Assembly: GCA_945861305.1 (NCBI GenBank)
Contig: CAMATW010000040.1
Location: 1-21,172 of the forward strand
Source of the DNA: Bordetella parapertussis
GTDB taxonomy: Bacteria; Pseudomonadota; Gammaproteobacteria; Burkholderiales; Burkholderiaceae_C
Reading direction: 5' to 3'
Length of the DNA stretch: 21,172 bases
The position numbers and the translations under genes were made by a program. Positions 6,607 to 13,394 of the stretch are shown here, piece after piece (within the stretch, counting starts at the first letter, position 1; every line of letters begins with the position of its first letter). Below the pieces are notes generated by a model. That model was not told where the DNA came from. It saw nothing but the letters and a program-made list of their open reading frames with translations, and searched no databases.

Positions 6607-8082
6607 ATGAATGCTGTCACCTCCGCTGAAAAAGCCTCCCTCACCCTTGCTGCGTTGCGCGCCGTGCTGCCCGCGCACGCGGTGCTGTCCTCCAGCGAAA
6701 ACACCACGCCTTATGAGTGCGATGGCCTGACCGCTTACCGCCAACGCCCCATGTGCGTGGTGCTGCCCGAAACCGAAGCGCAAGTGCAAGCCGTGCTGCG
6801 CACCTGCCAGCGCTTGGGTGTGCCGGTGGTGGCTCGCGGTGCGGGCACCGGTTTGTCGGGCGGGGCCATGCCCCATGCCCAAGGCGTCACCTTGTCCCTG
6901 GCCAAGTTCAACAAAATTTTGAAAATGGATGTGCACAGCCGAACCGCCGTGGTGCAGTGCGGTGTGCGCAACTTGGCCATCAGCGAGGCCGCCGCGCCTT
7001 TAGGGCTGTACTACGCGCCTGATCCATCGAGCCAAATCGCTTGCACCATTGGTGGCAATGTGGCGGAAAACTCCGGCGGTGTGCATTGCTTGAAATATGG
7101 CCTCACCCTGCACAACGTCTTGAAGGTGAAAGGCTTCACCATGGACGGAGAGCCCATCGAGTTTGGTGGCGACGCTTTGGATGCCCCAGGCTTGGACCTG
7201 TTGCCACTGGTGGTGGGGTCTGAAGGCATGTTGGCCGTTACCACCGAGGTGACGGTGAAGCTCACGCCCAAGCCGCAATTGGCACGTTGCATCATGGCCA
7301 GCTTTGACGACTTGCGCAAAGCCGGTGACGCGGTGGCGGCGGTTATCGCGGCGGGCATCATCCCCGCGGGCTTAGAGATGATGGACAAGCCCATGACCGC
7401 TGCGGTGGAAGACTTTGTCCAAGCCGGCTACGACCTGAGCGCAGAAGCGATTTTGCTGTGCGAGAGCGACGGCACGCCTGAAGAGGTGGAAGAAGAAATT
7501 GGCCGCATGAGCGCGGTGCTGCAACGCTGTGGCGCAACCGCGATTGCGGTGAGCCGCGACGAGGCCGAGCGCCTGAAGTTTTGGAGTGGCCGCAAAAACG
7601 CGTTTCCAGCAAGTGGGCGCATCAGCCCCGACTACATGTGCATGGACTCAACCATTCCGCGCAAACGCTTGGCAGATATTTTGTTGGCGATTGCCGAGAT
7701 GGAAAAAAAGTACGGCTTGCGCTGCGCCAATGTGTTTCATGCGGGTGACGGCAATCTACATCCGCTGATTTTGTTTGATGCCAACGATCCCGACCAGCTG
7801 CACCGCTGCGAACTCTTTGGCGCGGACATACTGGAGACCAGTGTCGCCATGGGCGGCACCGTGACCGGCGAGCACGGCGTGGGCGTGGAAAAACTCAACT
7901 CTATGTGCGTGCAGTTTTCAGCTGCTGAAAACGAGCAAATGTTTGGCGTCAAACGCGCCTTCGACCCACAGGGTTTGCTCAACCCCGGCAAGGTGATCCC
8001 CACCCTGCAACGCTGTGCCGAGTACGGCAAGATGCTGGTGCGCGGGGGGCAAATCAGCCACCCGGATTTGCCGAGGTTCTAG
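6607..8082 (+). CDS. glcD: Glycolate oxidase FAD-binding subunit GlcD
   Basis: This 491-residue protein is similar along its length to E. coli GlcD as I recall it, with shared stretches such as PYECDGL, RGAGTGLSGG (77-86, FAD site), YYAPDPSSQIACTIGGNVAEN, GLEMMD, FWSGRKNAFP, NVFHAGDGNLHPL, GEHGVG and FDPQGLLNPGK. It has an FAD_binding_4 domain followed by the C-terminal FAD-linked oxidase domain. GlcD oxidises glycolate to glyoxylate and normally needs GlcE and GlcF. Neither is here: the next gene is yggS on the opposite strand. Glyoxylate is the substrate of the sgaA product encoded 6 kb away. There is no good Shine-Dalgarno before the ATG. A TTGACA at 6566-6571 is a possible -35 element without a convincing -10. 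A different D-2-hydroxyacid substrate is possible. Confidence 0.92.
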   Translation: MNAVTSAEKASLTLAALRAVLPAHAVLSSSENTTPYECDGLTAYRQRPMCVVLPETEAQVQAVLRTCQRLGVPVVARGAGTGLSGGAMPHAQGVTLSLAKFNKILKMDVHSRTAVVQCGVRNLAISEAAAPLGLYYAPDPSSQIACTIGGNVAENSGGVHCLKYGLTLHNVLKVKGFTMDGEPIEFGGDALDAPGLDLLPLVVGSEGMLAVTTEVTVKLTPKPQLARCIMASFDDLRKAGDAVAAVIAAGIIPAGLEMMDKPMTAAVEDFVQAGYDLSAEAILLCESDGTPEEVEEEIGRMSAVLQRCGATAIAVSRDEAERLKFWSGRKNAFPASGRISPDYMCMDSTIPRKRLADILLAIAEMEKKYGLRCANVFHAGDGNLHPLILFDANDPDQLHRCELFGADILETSVAMGGTVTGEHGVGVEKLNSMCVQFSAAENEQMFGVKRAFDPQGLLNPGKVIPTLQRCAEYGKMLVRGGQISHPDLPRF

Positions 8083-8140
8083 GTCGCCACGCTGCGCTCG
8101 CGATGACCTGAGACTGCTTCGCAAAGCTCGCAATAACGGG
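8083..8140. repeat. Degenerate dispersed repeat, two direct half-copies
   Basis: Two short related segments lie in tandem between the convergent glcD and yggS genes. One is CGCTGCGCTCGCGATGAC (8090-8107 area) and the other is TGCTTCGCAAAGCTCGCAAT then AAC (8115-8137). Both resemble the motif (T)GCTTCGCTxCGCTCGCAATGAC, which I know as a common intergenic repeat in Burkholderiales genomes. The copies are degenerate and there is no open frame in the spacer. Assignment to a repeat family is from memory and would need a genome count. Confidence 0.5.
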
Positions 8141-8150
8141 CAAAGTTATT
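8132..8150. terminator. Possible weak bidirectional hairpin
   Basis: AATAAC (8132-8137) and GTTATT (8145-8150) form a perfect 6-bp inverted repeat around a 7-base loop, placed between the convergent ends of glcD and yggS; its last base lies in the yggS stop codon. The stem is AT-rich and there is no real T-run on either side, so intrinsic termination would be weak. It is listed because nothing better is present between these two genes. Confidence 0.25.
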
Positions 8151-8839
8151 TACCTCGCTCCAAAAACCGCTGTCCCCACCCGTACCAGGGTGCTGCCGGC
8201 TTGCACCGCGGCCTCCAAGTCGGCGCTCATGCCCATGGACAAGGTGTCAAAGTGCGGCAAGGCCAAGGCGGTTTGCAGCTCATCAAACAAGCGCTTGGCC
8301 TTGGCATGCACCGCCACCTGTGCGTCAAAACCCGCCACCGGATCGGGGATGGTCATGAGGCCGCGCAAGGCCAGTCGCGGCAAGGCCGACACTGTTTGCG
8401 CCAAAGCTAGTGCATCAGCAGGTGCGACACCGGCTTTGGTGGCACCGCCATCGATGTTGACTTGCAAACACACTTGCAAGGGCGGCAAATGCGCTGGGCG
8501 TTGCTCGCTCAAGCGCTGGGCGATTTTCAGACGGTCCACGCTGTGCACCCAGTCAAAGTGTTCGGCTACCAAGCGGGTTTTGTTGCTTTGCAAAGGGCCG
8601 ATGCAGTGCCACACCAAGCCCGCCACGATTTTGAGCGCGGCGATTTTGTCCACGCCTTCTTGCACATAGTTTTCGCCAAAGTCGCACTGGCCGAATGCGG
8701 CCACGGCGGCGACTTGATCGGCGGGAAAGGTTTTGGACACAGCCAGCAGTTGCACGCTGTGGGGTTGGCGGCCCGCTTGCAACACCGCTTGTGTGATGCG
8801 TTCACTTAACCCTTGATAACGACTGCTCAGTTCATCCAT
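8150..8839 (-). CDS. yggS: YggS/PROSC family pyridoxal 5'-phosphate homeostasis protein
   Basis: This 229-residue single-domain alanine-racemase-N fold (type III PLP) protein has the PLP lysine at K36 in LLAVSKTFP. Other family marks are FGENYVQE, WHCIGPLQSNK, the Asp/His region WVHSVD, and the phosphate-binding end LSMGMSADLEAAVQAGSTLVRVGTAVFG. Members carry PLP without known enzymatic activity and buffer intracellular vitamin B6 and amino-acid pools. A start at 8956 is open but would add 39 residues of unconserved sequence running into the divergent pilT-like gene. MDELSSRY at 8839 fits the family's usual N-terminus. Only 26 bases separate it from the divergent ATPase gene, the same yggS/pilT-type pairing seen in many gammaproteobacteria. 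Confidence 0.95.
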   Translation of the reverse strand: MDELSSRYQGLSERITQAVLQAGRQPHSVQLLAVSKTFPADQVAAVAAFGQCDFGENYVQEGVDKIAALKIVAGLVWHCIGPLQSNKTRLVAEHFDWVHSVDRLKIAQRLSEQRPAHLPPLQVCLQVNIDGGATKAGVAPADALALAQTVSALPRLALRGLMTIPDPVAGFDAQVAVHAKAKRLFDELQTALALPHFDTLSMGMSADLEAAVQAGSTLVRVGTAVFGAR

Positions 8840-8865
8840 GATGGGACTGTAACAAGACCCATCCC
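8840..8865. promoter_or_regulatory. Short divergent spacer with inverted repeat (yggS / pilT-like)
   Basis: The 26 bases between the two divergent start codons contain GATGGG (8840-8845) and CCCATC (8858-8863), a perfect 6-base dyad around 12 bases. It could be an operator or a leader hairpin affecting both start sites. The spacer is too short to hold two full promoters, so the promoters must extend into the coding regions. No strong Shine-Dalgarno is visible for the plus-strand gene. Functional meaning is unproven. Confidence 0.3.
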
Positions 8866-9876
8866 ATGAACCCTTGCATTGAACATTGGCTTGCCCAAAC
8901 CCTCGCACTTGGCGGCTCAGACCTGCATTTGAGTGCGGGCTCACCTCCCATGGCAAGGGTGCTGGGGGAGCTGCAAGCCTTGGATGACAGCACCCTCCTT
9001 AGCGACCTCATGGCGAAAGAACTGAAAGCACTCTTACCTGACTGGATGGCGCAAGACCATGACGCCGCAGTCGCCCTCGCTGGCCTTGGCCGCTTTCGGG
9101 TGAATGTGTTTGCACAGGCGCGTGGTTGGTCCAGCGTGTGGCGCTGCATCCCCGAGCAGATTCCCCGTTTGCAGGACTTGAACACACCCGCCTGCCTGAC
9201 GCAGTGGCTGCAACACCCCAACGGCTTGCTGCTGGTGACAGGTGCTACGGGGTCCGGCAAGTCCACCACCTTGGCAGCCCTGCTGGCCCATCTCAACCGC
9301 ACCCAACCCTTGCACATCCTGACCCTTGAAGACCCCATCGAATTTGTCCACCACAACCAATGCAGCTTGGTGCAGCAGCGCAATGTGCCAGGACACAGCG
9401 CGGACTTCGCCACGGCTTTACGCGCCGCATTACGCCAAGACCCCGATGTCATTTTGGTGGGCGAATTGCGCGACCTGCCCACCATTGAACTGGCTTTGCG
9501 CGCCGCAGAAACAGGGCATTTGGTGTTGGCCACGCTGCACACCCGCAGCGCCACCCAAGCGATTGAGCGCTTGGTGGACGTCTTTCCCGGTGAAACAAAA
9601 GCCTTGGTTCGCCAGCAACTCAGCCTGTCGTTGTTGGGAGTGGTGCATCAGGTCTTGTGCAAAAGCGCCGATGGCACGCGGCGCGTGGCAGCCCATGAAG
9701 TGCTTTATGCCAGCCCTGCTGTGCGGCAAATGATCCGCGACAACAAGGCCGCCCAACTGCCCAACGCCTTGCAAACCGGCGCACAGTGGGGTATGCAGAC
9801 CTTGGCGCAAAGCCTTGCGCAATTGCAAGCCCAAGGCGTGATTTCGGCGAGCGAGTTAGCACGACACGCTGGATAG
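8866..9876 (+). CDS. PilT/YggR-type secretion ATPase
   Basis: This 336-residue hexameric GspE/PilT-family ATPase has a short N-terminal PAS-like part (SDLHLSAGSPPMARV, residues 18-32). Walker A is GATGSGKST (126-134), the Asp box LTLEDPIEF (152-160), Walker B with catalytic Glu DVILVGELRDL (194-204), and the His box GHLVLATLH (217-225). The C-terminal QMIRDNKAAQLPNALQTG segment is the usual PilT arm. PilT powers type IV pilus retraction. The family fit is very strong, but the N-terminus is diverged from typical betaproteobacterial PilT, GEMRD is GELRD, and no pilU or other pilus gene follows. It may be a YggR-like paralogue rather than the main retraction motor. It is divergent from yggS, as in E. 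coli (yggR-yggS) and Pseudomonas (pilT-yggS). Confidence 0.9.
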   Translation: MNPCIEHWLAQTLALGGSDLHLSAGSPPMARVLGELQALDDSTLLSDLMAKELKALLPDWMAQDHDAAVALAGLGRFRVNVFAQARGWSSVWRCIPEQIPRLQDLNTPACLTQWLQHPNGLLLVTGATGSGKSTTLAALLAHLNRTQPLHILTLEDPIEFVHHNQCSLVQQRNVPGHSADFATALRAALRQDPDVILVGELRDLPTIELALRAAETGHLVLATLHTRSATQAIERLVDVFPGETKALVRQQLSLSLLGVVHQVLCKSADGTRRVAAHEVLYASPAVRQMIRDNKAAQLPNALQTGAQWGMQTLAQSLAQLQAQGVISASELARHAG

Positions 9877-9883
9877 CTAAGAT
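9856..9883 (+). promoter_or_regulatory. Candidate sigma70 promoter for the beta-hydroxyacid dehydrogenase
   Basis: TTAGCA (9856-9861) and TAAGAT (9878-9883) are 16 bases apart, each matching four of six consensus positions. They overlap the end of the PilT-like gene and lie 33 bases before the next start codon. This is a motif-level guess; the gene could instead be read through from upstream. Confidence 0.25.
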
Positions 9884-9916
9884 AGAACAACCCAGTTTTC
9901 AGGAAAGTTTTCACCC

Positions 9917-10822
9917 ATGGCCCGCACCAACCCCAAAACCTACGCACCCAGCACCCCCACCAAAGTGGCTTACATTGGCCTGGGTGTCATGGGCTACCCC
10001 ATGGCCGGCCACTTGGCGCTGGCCGGTCACCACGTCACCGTTTACAACCGCAACCCTGCCAAGGCCAAAGACTGGTGCGCCGAGTTCTCTGGCCATGCCA
10101 GCGCCCCCACACCGCGTGAAGCAGCCCTTGGCGCAGACATGGTGTTTTGTTGCGTAGGCAATGACGATGATTTGCGTGCGGTCATGTTGGGTGCCGATGG
10201 CGCCTTGGCTGGCACCAAAGCCGGTGCCCTGCTGATCGACCACACCACCGCCTCGGCCAATGTGGCCCGCGAACTGTTTGCCGCAGCTCTTGCCAAGGGC
10301 GTGCATTTCGTGGATGCCCCTGTTTCAGGCGGTGAGGCTGGCGCCATCAACGGCATGCTGACCGTGATGTGCGGCGGCGAGACCGCTGCTTTTGAGCGCG
10401 CCAAGCCCGTGGGCATGGCCTTCTCCAAAGCCTTCACCTTGATGGGCGAAAGCGGTGCGGGACAGCTCACGAAAATGGTCAACCAAGTTTGCATTGCCGG
10501 GTTGGTGCAAGGCCTCTCCGAGGGCATTGCCTTTGGCATGAAAGCCGGCCTGAACATGGAGCAGGTGTTGGAAGTGATTGGCAAGGGTGCAGCGCAAAGC
10601 TGGCAAATGGACAACCGTGGCAAAACCATGGTAGCCGACAAATTTGACTTTGGCTTTGCGGTCGACTGGATGCGCAAAGACTTGGGGCTGGTCATGGACG
10701 AAGCCAAGCGCAATGGTTCACGCTTACCAGTGACTGCCTTGGTCGACCAGTTTTACGCCGATGTACAAGCCATCGGCGGCAAGCGCTTTGACACCTCTAG
10801 CCTGATCAAGCGCTTGCGCTAA
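9917..10822 (+). CDS. Beta-hydroxyacid dehydrogenase (3-hydroxyisobutyrate / tartronate semialdehyde reductase family)
   Basis: This 301-residue protein has a Rossmann domain with GLGVMG (21-26), the substrate-binding motif DAPVSGGEAGA (133-143), and the catalytic lysine K186 in GAGQLTKMVNQ. The helical C-terminal domain carries a conserved RKDLGL segment. Members reduce or oxidise small beta-hydroxyacids such as 3-hydroxyisobutyrate, tartronate semialdehyde, glyoxylate/succinic semialdehyde or 6-phosphogluconate. The family is clear but the substrate is not. A tartronate semialdehyde or glyoxylate reductase role would tie in with glcD and sgaA in this window, but no gcl is adjacent. AGGAAAG lies upstream of the ATG. 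It converges on the dolP-like gene with a gap of 6 bases. Confidence 0.92.
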   Translation: MARTNPKTYAPSTPTKVAYIGLGVMGYPMAGHLALAGHHVTVYNRNPAKAKDWCAEFSGHASAPTPREAALGADMVFCCVGNDDDLRAVMLGADGALAGTKAGALLIDHTTASANVARELFAAALAKGVHFVDAPVSGGEAGAINGMLTVMCGGETAAFERAKPVGMAFSKAFTLMGESGAGQLTKMVNQVCIAGLVQGLSEGIAFGMKAGLNMEQVLEVIGKGAAQSWQMDNRGKTMVADKFDFGFAVDWMRKDLGLVMDEAKRNGSRLPVTALVDQFYADVQAIGGKRFDTSSLIKRLR

Positions 10823-10828
10823 AGCACC

Positions 10829-11470
10829 TTACTTGGCAGGCTTGGCTGTCTCCCCCGGTGGCGCCGGTGGGGGCAACAGGTTGCGTAGTTCGTCCTCGCT
10901 GATGATCTCAAACAAGCGCACGACTTTGTTCACGCCCCCAACATTGCGTGTCACTTGGGTTGCGCTGGTGGCTTCGCGCTGGGTGACGCGGCCCATCAAA
11001 TAGACCGTGCCGCGCTCGGTCACAATCTTGAACGCACTGGCGAACAAGTCGCGACTGTCAATAAAGCTGGCTTTGACTTTGGCGACGATCAGCAAGTCGT
11101 TGGAGCGCTCAGACAAATTGGACAAGGGCATGACGGCCAACTCATTCACCACCGCTTTGACGTTTTCAATTCGCTCGACCAATTGCAACACCGCTTTGCG
11201 GTCTTTCTCGGCAGTGACTTCGCCGGTGAGCAAGACCTGCCGGTTGAAGCTGGTGACATTCACGTGCACGCGCTCGCCCAAGTTGTCGCGAATGCGCGAC
11301 TGTGCACGTAATTCAATCGATTCATCTTCGAGTTGAGCGCCCGAGGTGCGTCGATCACTGGCCACCATGGCCGTGCCCGCCACGCCTGCAATCATCAAAG
11401 GCGCACACGCGCCCAAGGTGCAGACCAGCAACAAGCCACTGACGGCTTTGACTACAAAAGATGGTTTCAT
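10829..11470 (-). CDS. BON-domain outer-membrane lipoprotein (DolP/YraP-like)
   Basis: This 213-residue protein has a lipoprotein signal peptide ([13 protein letters not shown], lipobox Cys22), two BON domains (about residues 45-115 and 120-195) and a Pro-rich tail ([10 protein letters not shown]). The BON pattern is seen in [16 protein letters not shown] and [15 protein letters not shown]. coli DolP (YraP) is a dual-BON lipoprotein that supports outer-membrane integrity. Position supports the link, because it follows the SIS gene exactly as yraP follows diaA in E. coli. An in-frame start at 11581 is open, but 11470 gives a proper lipoprotein signal, has AGGAGA about 8 bases upstream, and overlaps the SIS-gene stop by 4 bases (ATGA), so coupling is likely. 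Confidence 0.9.
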   Translation of the reverse strand: MKPSFVVKAVSGLLLVCTLGACAPLMIAGVAGTAMVASDRRTSGAQLEDESIELRAQSRIRDNLGERVHVNVTSFNRQVLLTGEVTAEKDRKAVLQLVERIENVKAVVNELAVMPLSNLSERSNDLLIVAKVKASFIDSRDLFASAFKIVTERGTVYLMGRVTQREATSATQVTRNVGGVNKVVRLFEIISEDELRNLLPPPAPPGETAKPAK

Positions 11471-12066
11471 GATGGGTTCTCCTGTTCGCCTAACAACTGA
11501 CTGTCCACCCCGTCGCACAAACAGTGCAACACCAGCAAGTGAACTTCTTGAATTCTGGCCGTACGGTCGTGGGGCACACAAATATGGACGTCCGTCTCGC
11601 GCAACAACTGCCCAATTTTGCCGCCGCCCTTGCCTGTGAGCGCCACCACGATCAAATCTCTTTCATGGGCGGCCTCGATAGCAGCCAGCACATTGCGAGA
11701 ATTGCCGCTGGTGGAAATGGCCAACAAAACGTCGCTGGGTTGTCCCAAAGCCCGCACTTGTTTGGAAAAAATTTGATCGAAGTGGTAGTCGTTGGCAATC
11801 GCGGTCATGATGGAGCTGTCGGTAGACAGGGCAATCGCACCGAGTTCAGGGCGTTCGCGTTCAAAACGCCCGACAAACTCTGCGGCAAAGTGTTGCGCAT
11901 CTGCCGCCGAACCCCCGTTGCCGCACGCCATGACTTTGCCGCCGCCGGTGACGCACATCAAGAGTGCCCCCACAGCGGCAGCGATGGGTTTGCTTAAGGT
12001 TTGGGCCGACTGGTATTTCAGATCAGCGCTGTCGATGAACTGCTGCTCAATGCGTTGCTCTAACAT
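11467..12066 (-). CDS. SIS-domain protein, GmhA/DiaA family
   Basis: This 199-residue single SIS-domain protein has the sugar-phosphate loop [10 protein letters not shown] (48-57), an [10 protein letters not shown] loop and an ALTGKGGG turn. GmhA isomerises sedoheptulose 7-phosphate to D-glycero-D-manno-heptose 7-phosphate for LPS core. DiaA is a diverged relative that binds DnaA and stimulates replication initiation. The locus (yraN before, dolP after) is that of diaA. However, the zinc and catalytic residues of GmhA are all present by hand alignment: H59 and E63 (HFAAE), Q173 and H181 (QEVHLLVLH). From memory, E. coli DiaA lacks the Glu and the final His. The protein may therefore be an active heptose isomerase, a DnaA regulator, or both. 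It is 36 bases downstream of yraN. Confidence 0.93.
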   Translation of the reverse strand: MLEQRIEQQFIDSADLKYQSAQTLSKPIAAAVGALLMCVTGGGKVMACGNGGSAADAQHFAAEFVGRFERERPELGAIALSTDSSIMTAIANDYHFDQIFSKQVRALGQPSDVLLAISTSGNSRNVLAAIEAAHERDLIVVALTGKGGGKIGQLLRETDVHICVPHDRTARIQEVHLLVLHCLCDGVDSQLLGEQENPS

Positions 12067-12102
12067 AAACGAATCATACCTTTGCAGAGTGACGGAATCC
12101 TT

Positions 12103-12477
12103 TCATGCCTCAAAGGCGGCTTTAAGCCAGATCAAGTTATCTGCTTGCAGCAGCACTGCATCAAAGCGGCATGGAGGAGGTGTTGGGTACCTGCGCAAAA
12201 AGTGTCTGGCCGCGTACACAAGACGTCTGCGCTTGGTGGCGCTGATGCTGGCACCCGCTCCCCCAAAATCGTCTCTTGCGCGAGCCCTGACCTCGACGAA
12301 CACCAAAGTCCCATCGCACTCGCGCACAATCAGGTCAATTTCGCCACCGCCTCGCCCAGGCGTGCGGTAGTTAGTGGCAAGCAGCGTCAGGCCATGCTCT
12401 AGCAAATGCCGCAAGGCGCGTTGCTCGGCAGCATCGCCGCGTTGCTTGGTGTTGGGTACAGGTAAAGAGGTGTTCAT
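12103..12477 (-). CDS. yraN: YraN/UPF0102 family endonuclease-fold protein
   Basis: This 124-residue protein of the restriction-endonuclease-like fold starts with the family helix RGDAAEQRALRHLLEHGL. It carries the nuclease-type core GEIDLIV (E46, D48) and LVFVEVRAR (E62, with Arg where Lys is more common). The family is conserved in bacteria; a role in DNA or Holliday-junction processing has been suggested but is not settled. An open start at 12696 would overlap most of rsmI's 5' end and adds unrelated sequence, so MNTSLPV at 12477 is chosen. Its start codon touches the TTG start of rsmI on the other strand. Order rsmI / yraN / SIS / BON is the conserved E. coli layout minus lpoA. Confidence 0.93.
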   Translation of the reverse strand: MNTSLPVPNTKQRGDAAEQRALRHLLEHGLTLLATNYRTPGRGGGEIDLIVRECDGTLVFVEVRARARDDFGGAGASISATKRRRLVYAARHFLRRYPTPPPCRFDAVLLQADNLIWLKAAFEA

Positions 12478-13391
12478 TGGTTCAACGTTTTGATTCCGCG
12501 TTAGTGGCAGCCCACGATGCCAGTGCTTCACAAGCGCATCCGCCAGCCTGCCTGTATGTATTGGCCACGCCCATTGGCAATTTGGCGGACATGGGTCTGC
12601 GGGCTTTGCATGTGCTGACGCTGGTCGACGCCATGGCTTGCGAAGACACGCGCCACAGCCAGAGCTTGCTGCGTGGCTATGGCATAGACAAACCATCGAG
12701 TGCTTTTTTGGCGCTGCATCAACACAATGAGACGAGTGCTACAGAGCAAGTAATTTTGCGCTTGCAAAGCGGTCAGCGGGTGGCCTATTTAAGTGACGCA
12801 GGTACACCGGCGATCAGCGACCCAGGCGCAAAGTTGGTGGCCGTGGTTCAAGCCGCAGGTTTTCGGGTCATCCCTATTCCTGGCCCCAGCAGTGTCACCA
12901 CGTTGCTAAGTGTGAGTGGCTGCCTAGGCGACGGGAGTTTTGTCTTTTTAGGTTTCTTGCCCAGCAAATCACAAGAGCGTCAAACTGCCATTCAAGCGAT
13001 GGCGCAAGAGTCACGGGCTCAGGTTTTTTTAGAAGCTCCGCATCGAATTGAAGCAGTCGCCAAGGACATGGCTTTGCTGGGTGAGCGAATGCTCAGCGTT
13101 GGGCGCGAACTCACCAAGCAGTTTGAAGAGGTGGCGGTGATGCGCGCTGACAGGCTCAGCTCATGGCTTGACGCGTCTGCACAGCGCAGCAAAGGTGAAT
13201 TTGCTTTGGTCTTGCACCCCTTGGCGGTTGCCGCACCGGGCTTGGGAGAGGCCGAGCGGGTGCTGGACTTGCTGCTCGCCGAATTGCCCACCAAAAGCGC
13301 TGTGCGCTTGGCCGCGCAAATCTCAGGTGCGCCGCGCAACGCCTTGTATGCATTGGCCTTGCAAAAGAAACCTGAGCAAGGCAGTGAGTGA
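12477..13391 (+). CDS. rsmI: 16S rRNA (cytidine1402-2'-O)-methyltransferase RsmI
   Basis: This 304-residue protein of the tetrapyrrole (corrin/porphyrin) methylase fold methylates the 2'-O of C1402 in the 16S rRNA decoding centre. Visible signatures are LATPIGNLADMGLRAL (29-44), CEDTRHSQSLL (55-65), YLSDAGTPAISDPG (104-117), IPIPGPSSV, GFLPSK, EAPHRI, and VGRELTKQFEE. The start is TTG at 12477, supported by AAAGAGG six bases upstream, inside the yraN 5' codons. A GTG at 12504 has no such site. It ends only 3 bases from the convergent hprA stop, so transcripts from the two must overlap or terminate inside each other. Confidence 0.96.
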   Translation: MVQRFDSALVAAHDASASQAHPPACLYVLATPIGNLADMGLRALHVLTLVDAMACEDTRHSQSLLRGYGIDKPSSAFLALHQHNETSATEQVILRLQSGQRVAYLSDAGTPAISDPGAKLVAVVQAAGFRVIPIPGPSSVTTLLSVSGCLGDGSFVFLGFLPSKSQERQTAIQAMAQESRAQVFLEAPHRIEAVAKDMALLGERMLSVGRELTKQFEEVAVMRADRLSSWLDASAQRSKGEFALVLHPLAVAAPGLGEAERVLDLLLAELPTKSAVRLAAQISGAPRNALYALALQKKPEQGSE

Positions 13392-13394
13392 AAC

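Noticed and set aside
8840..8956. Longer yggS starting at 8956
   Set aside because: The extra 39 residues are unlike the family and would overlap the divergent ATPase gene; MDELSS fits better.
12478..12696. Longer yraN starting at 12696
   Set aside because: The extension is Cys/Arg/His-rich, not conserved, and is antisense to the rsmI 5' region.
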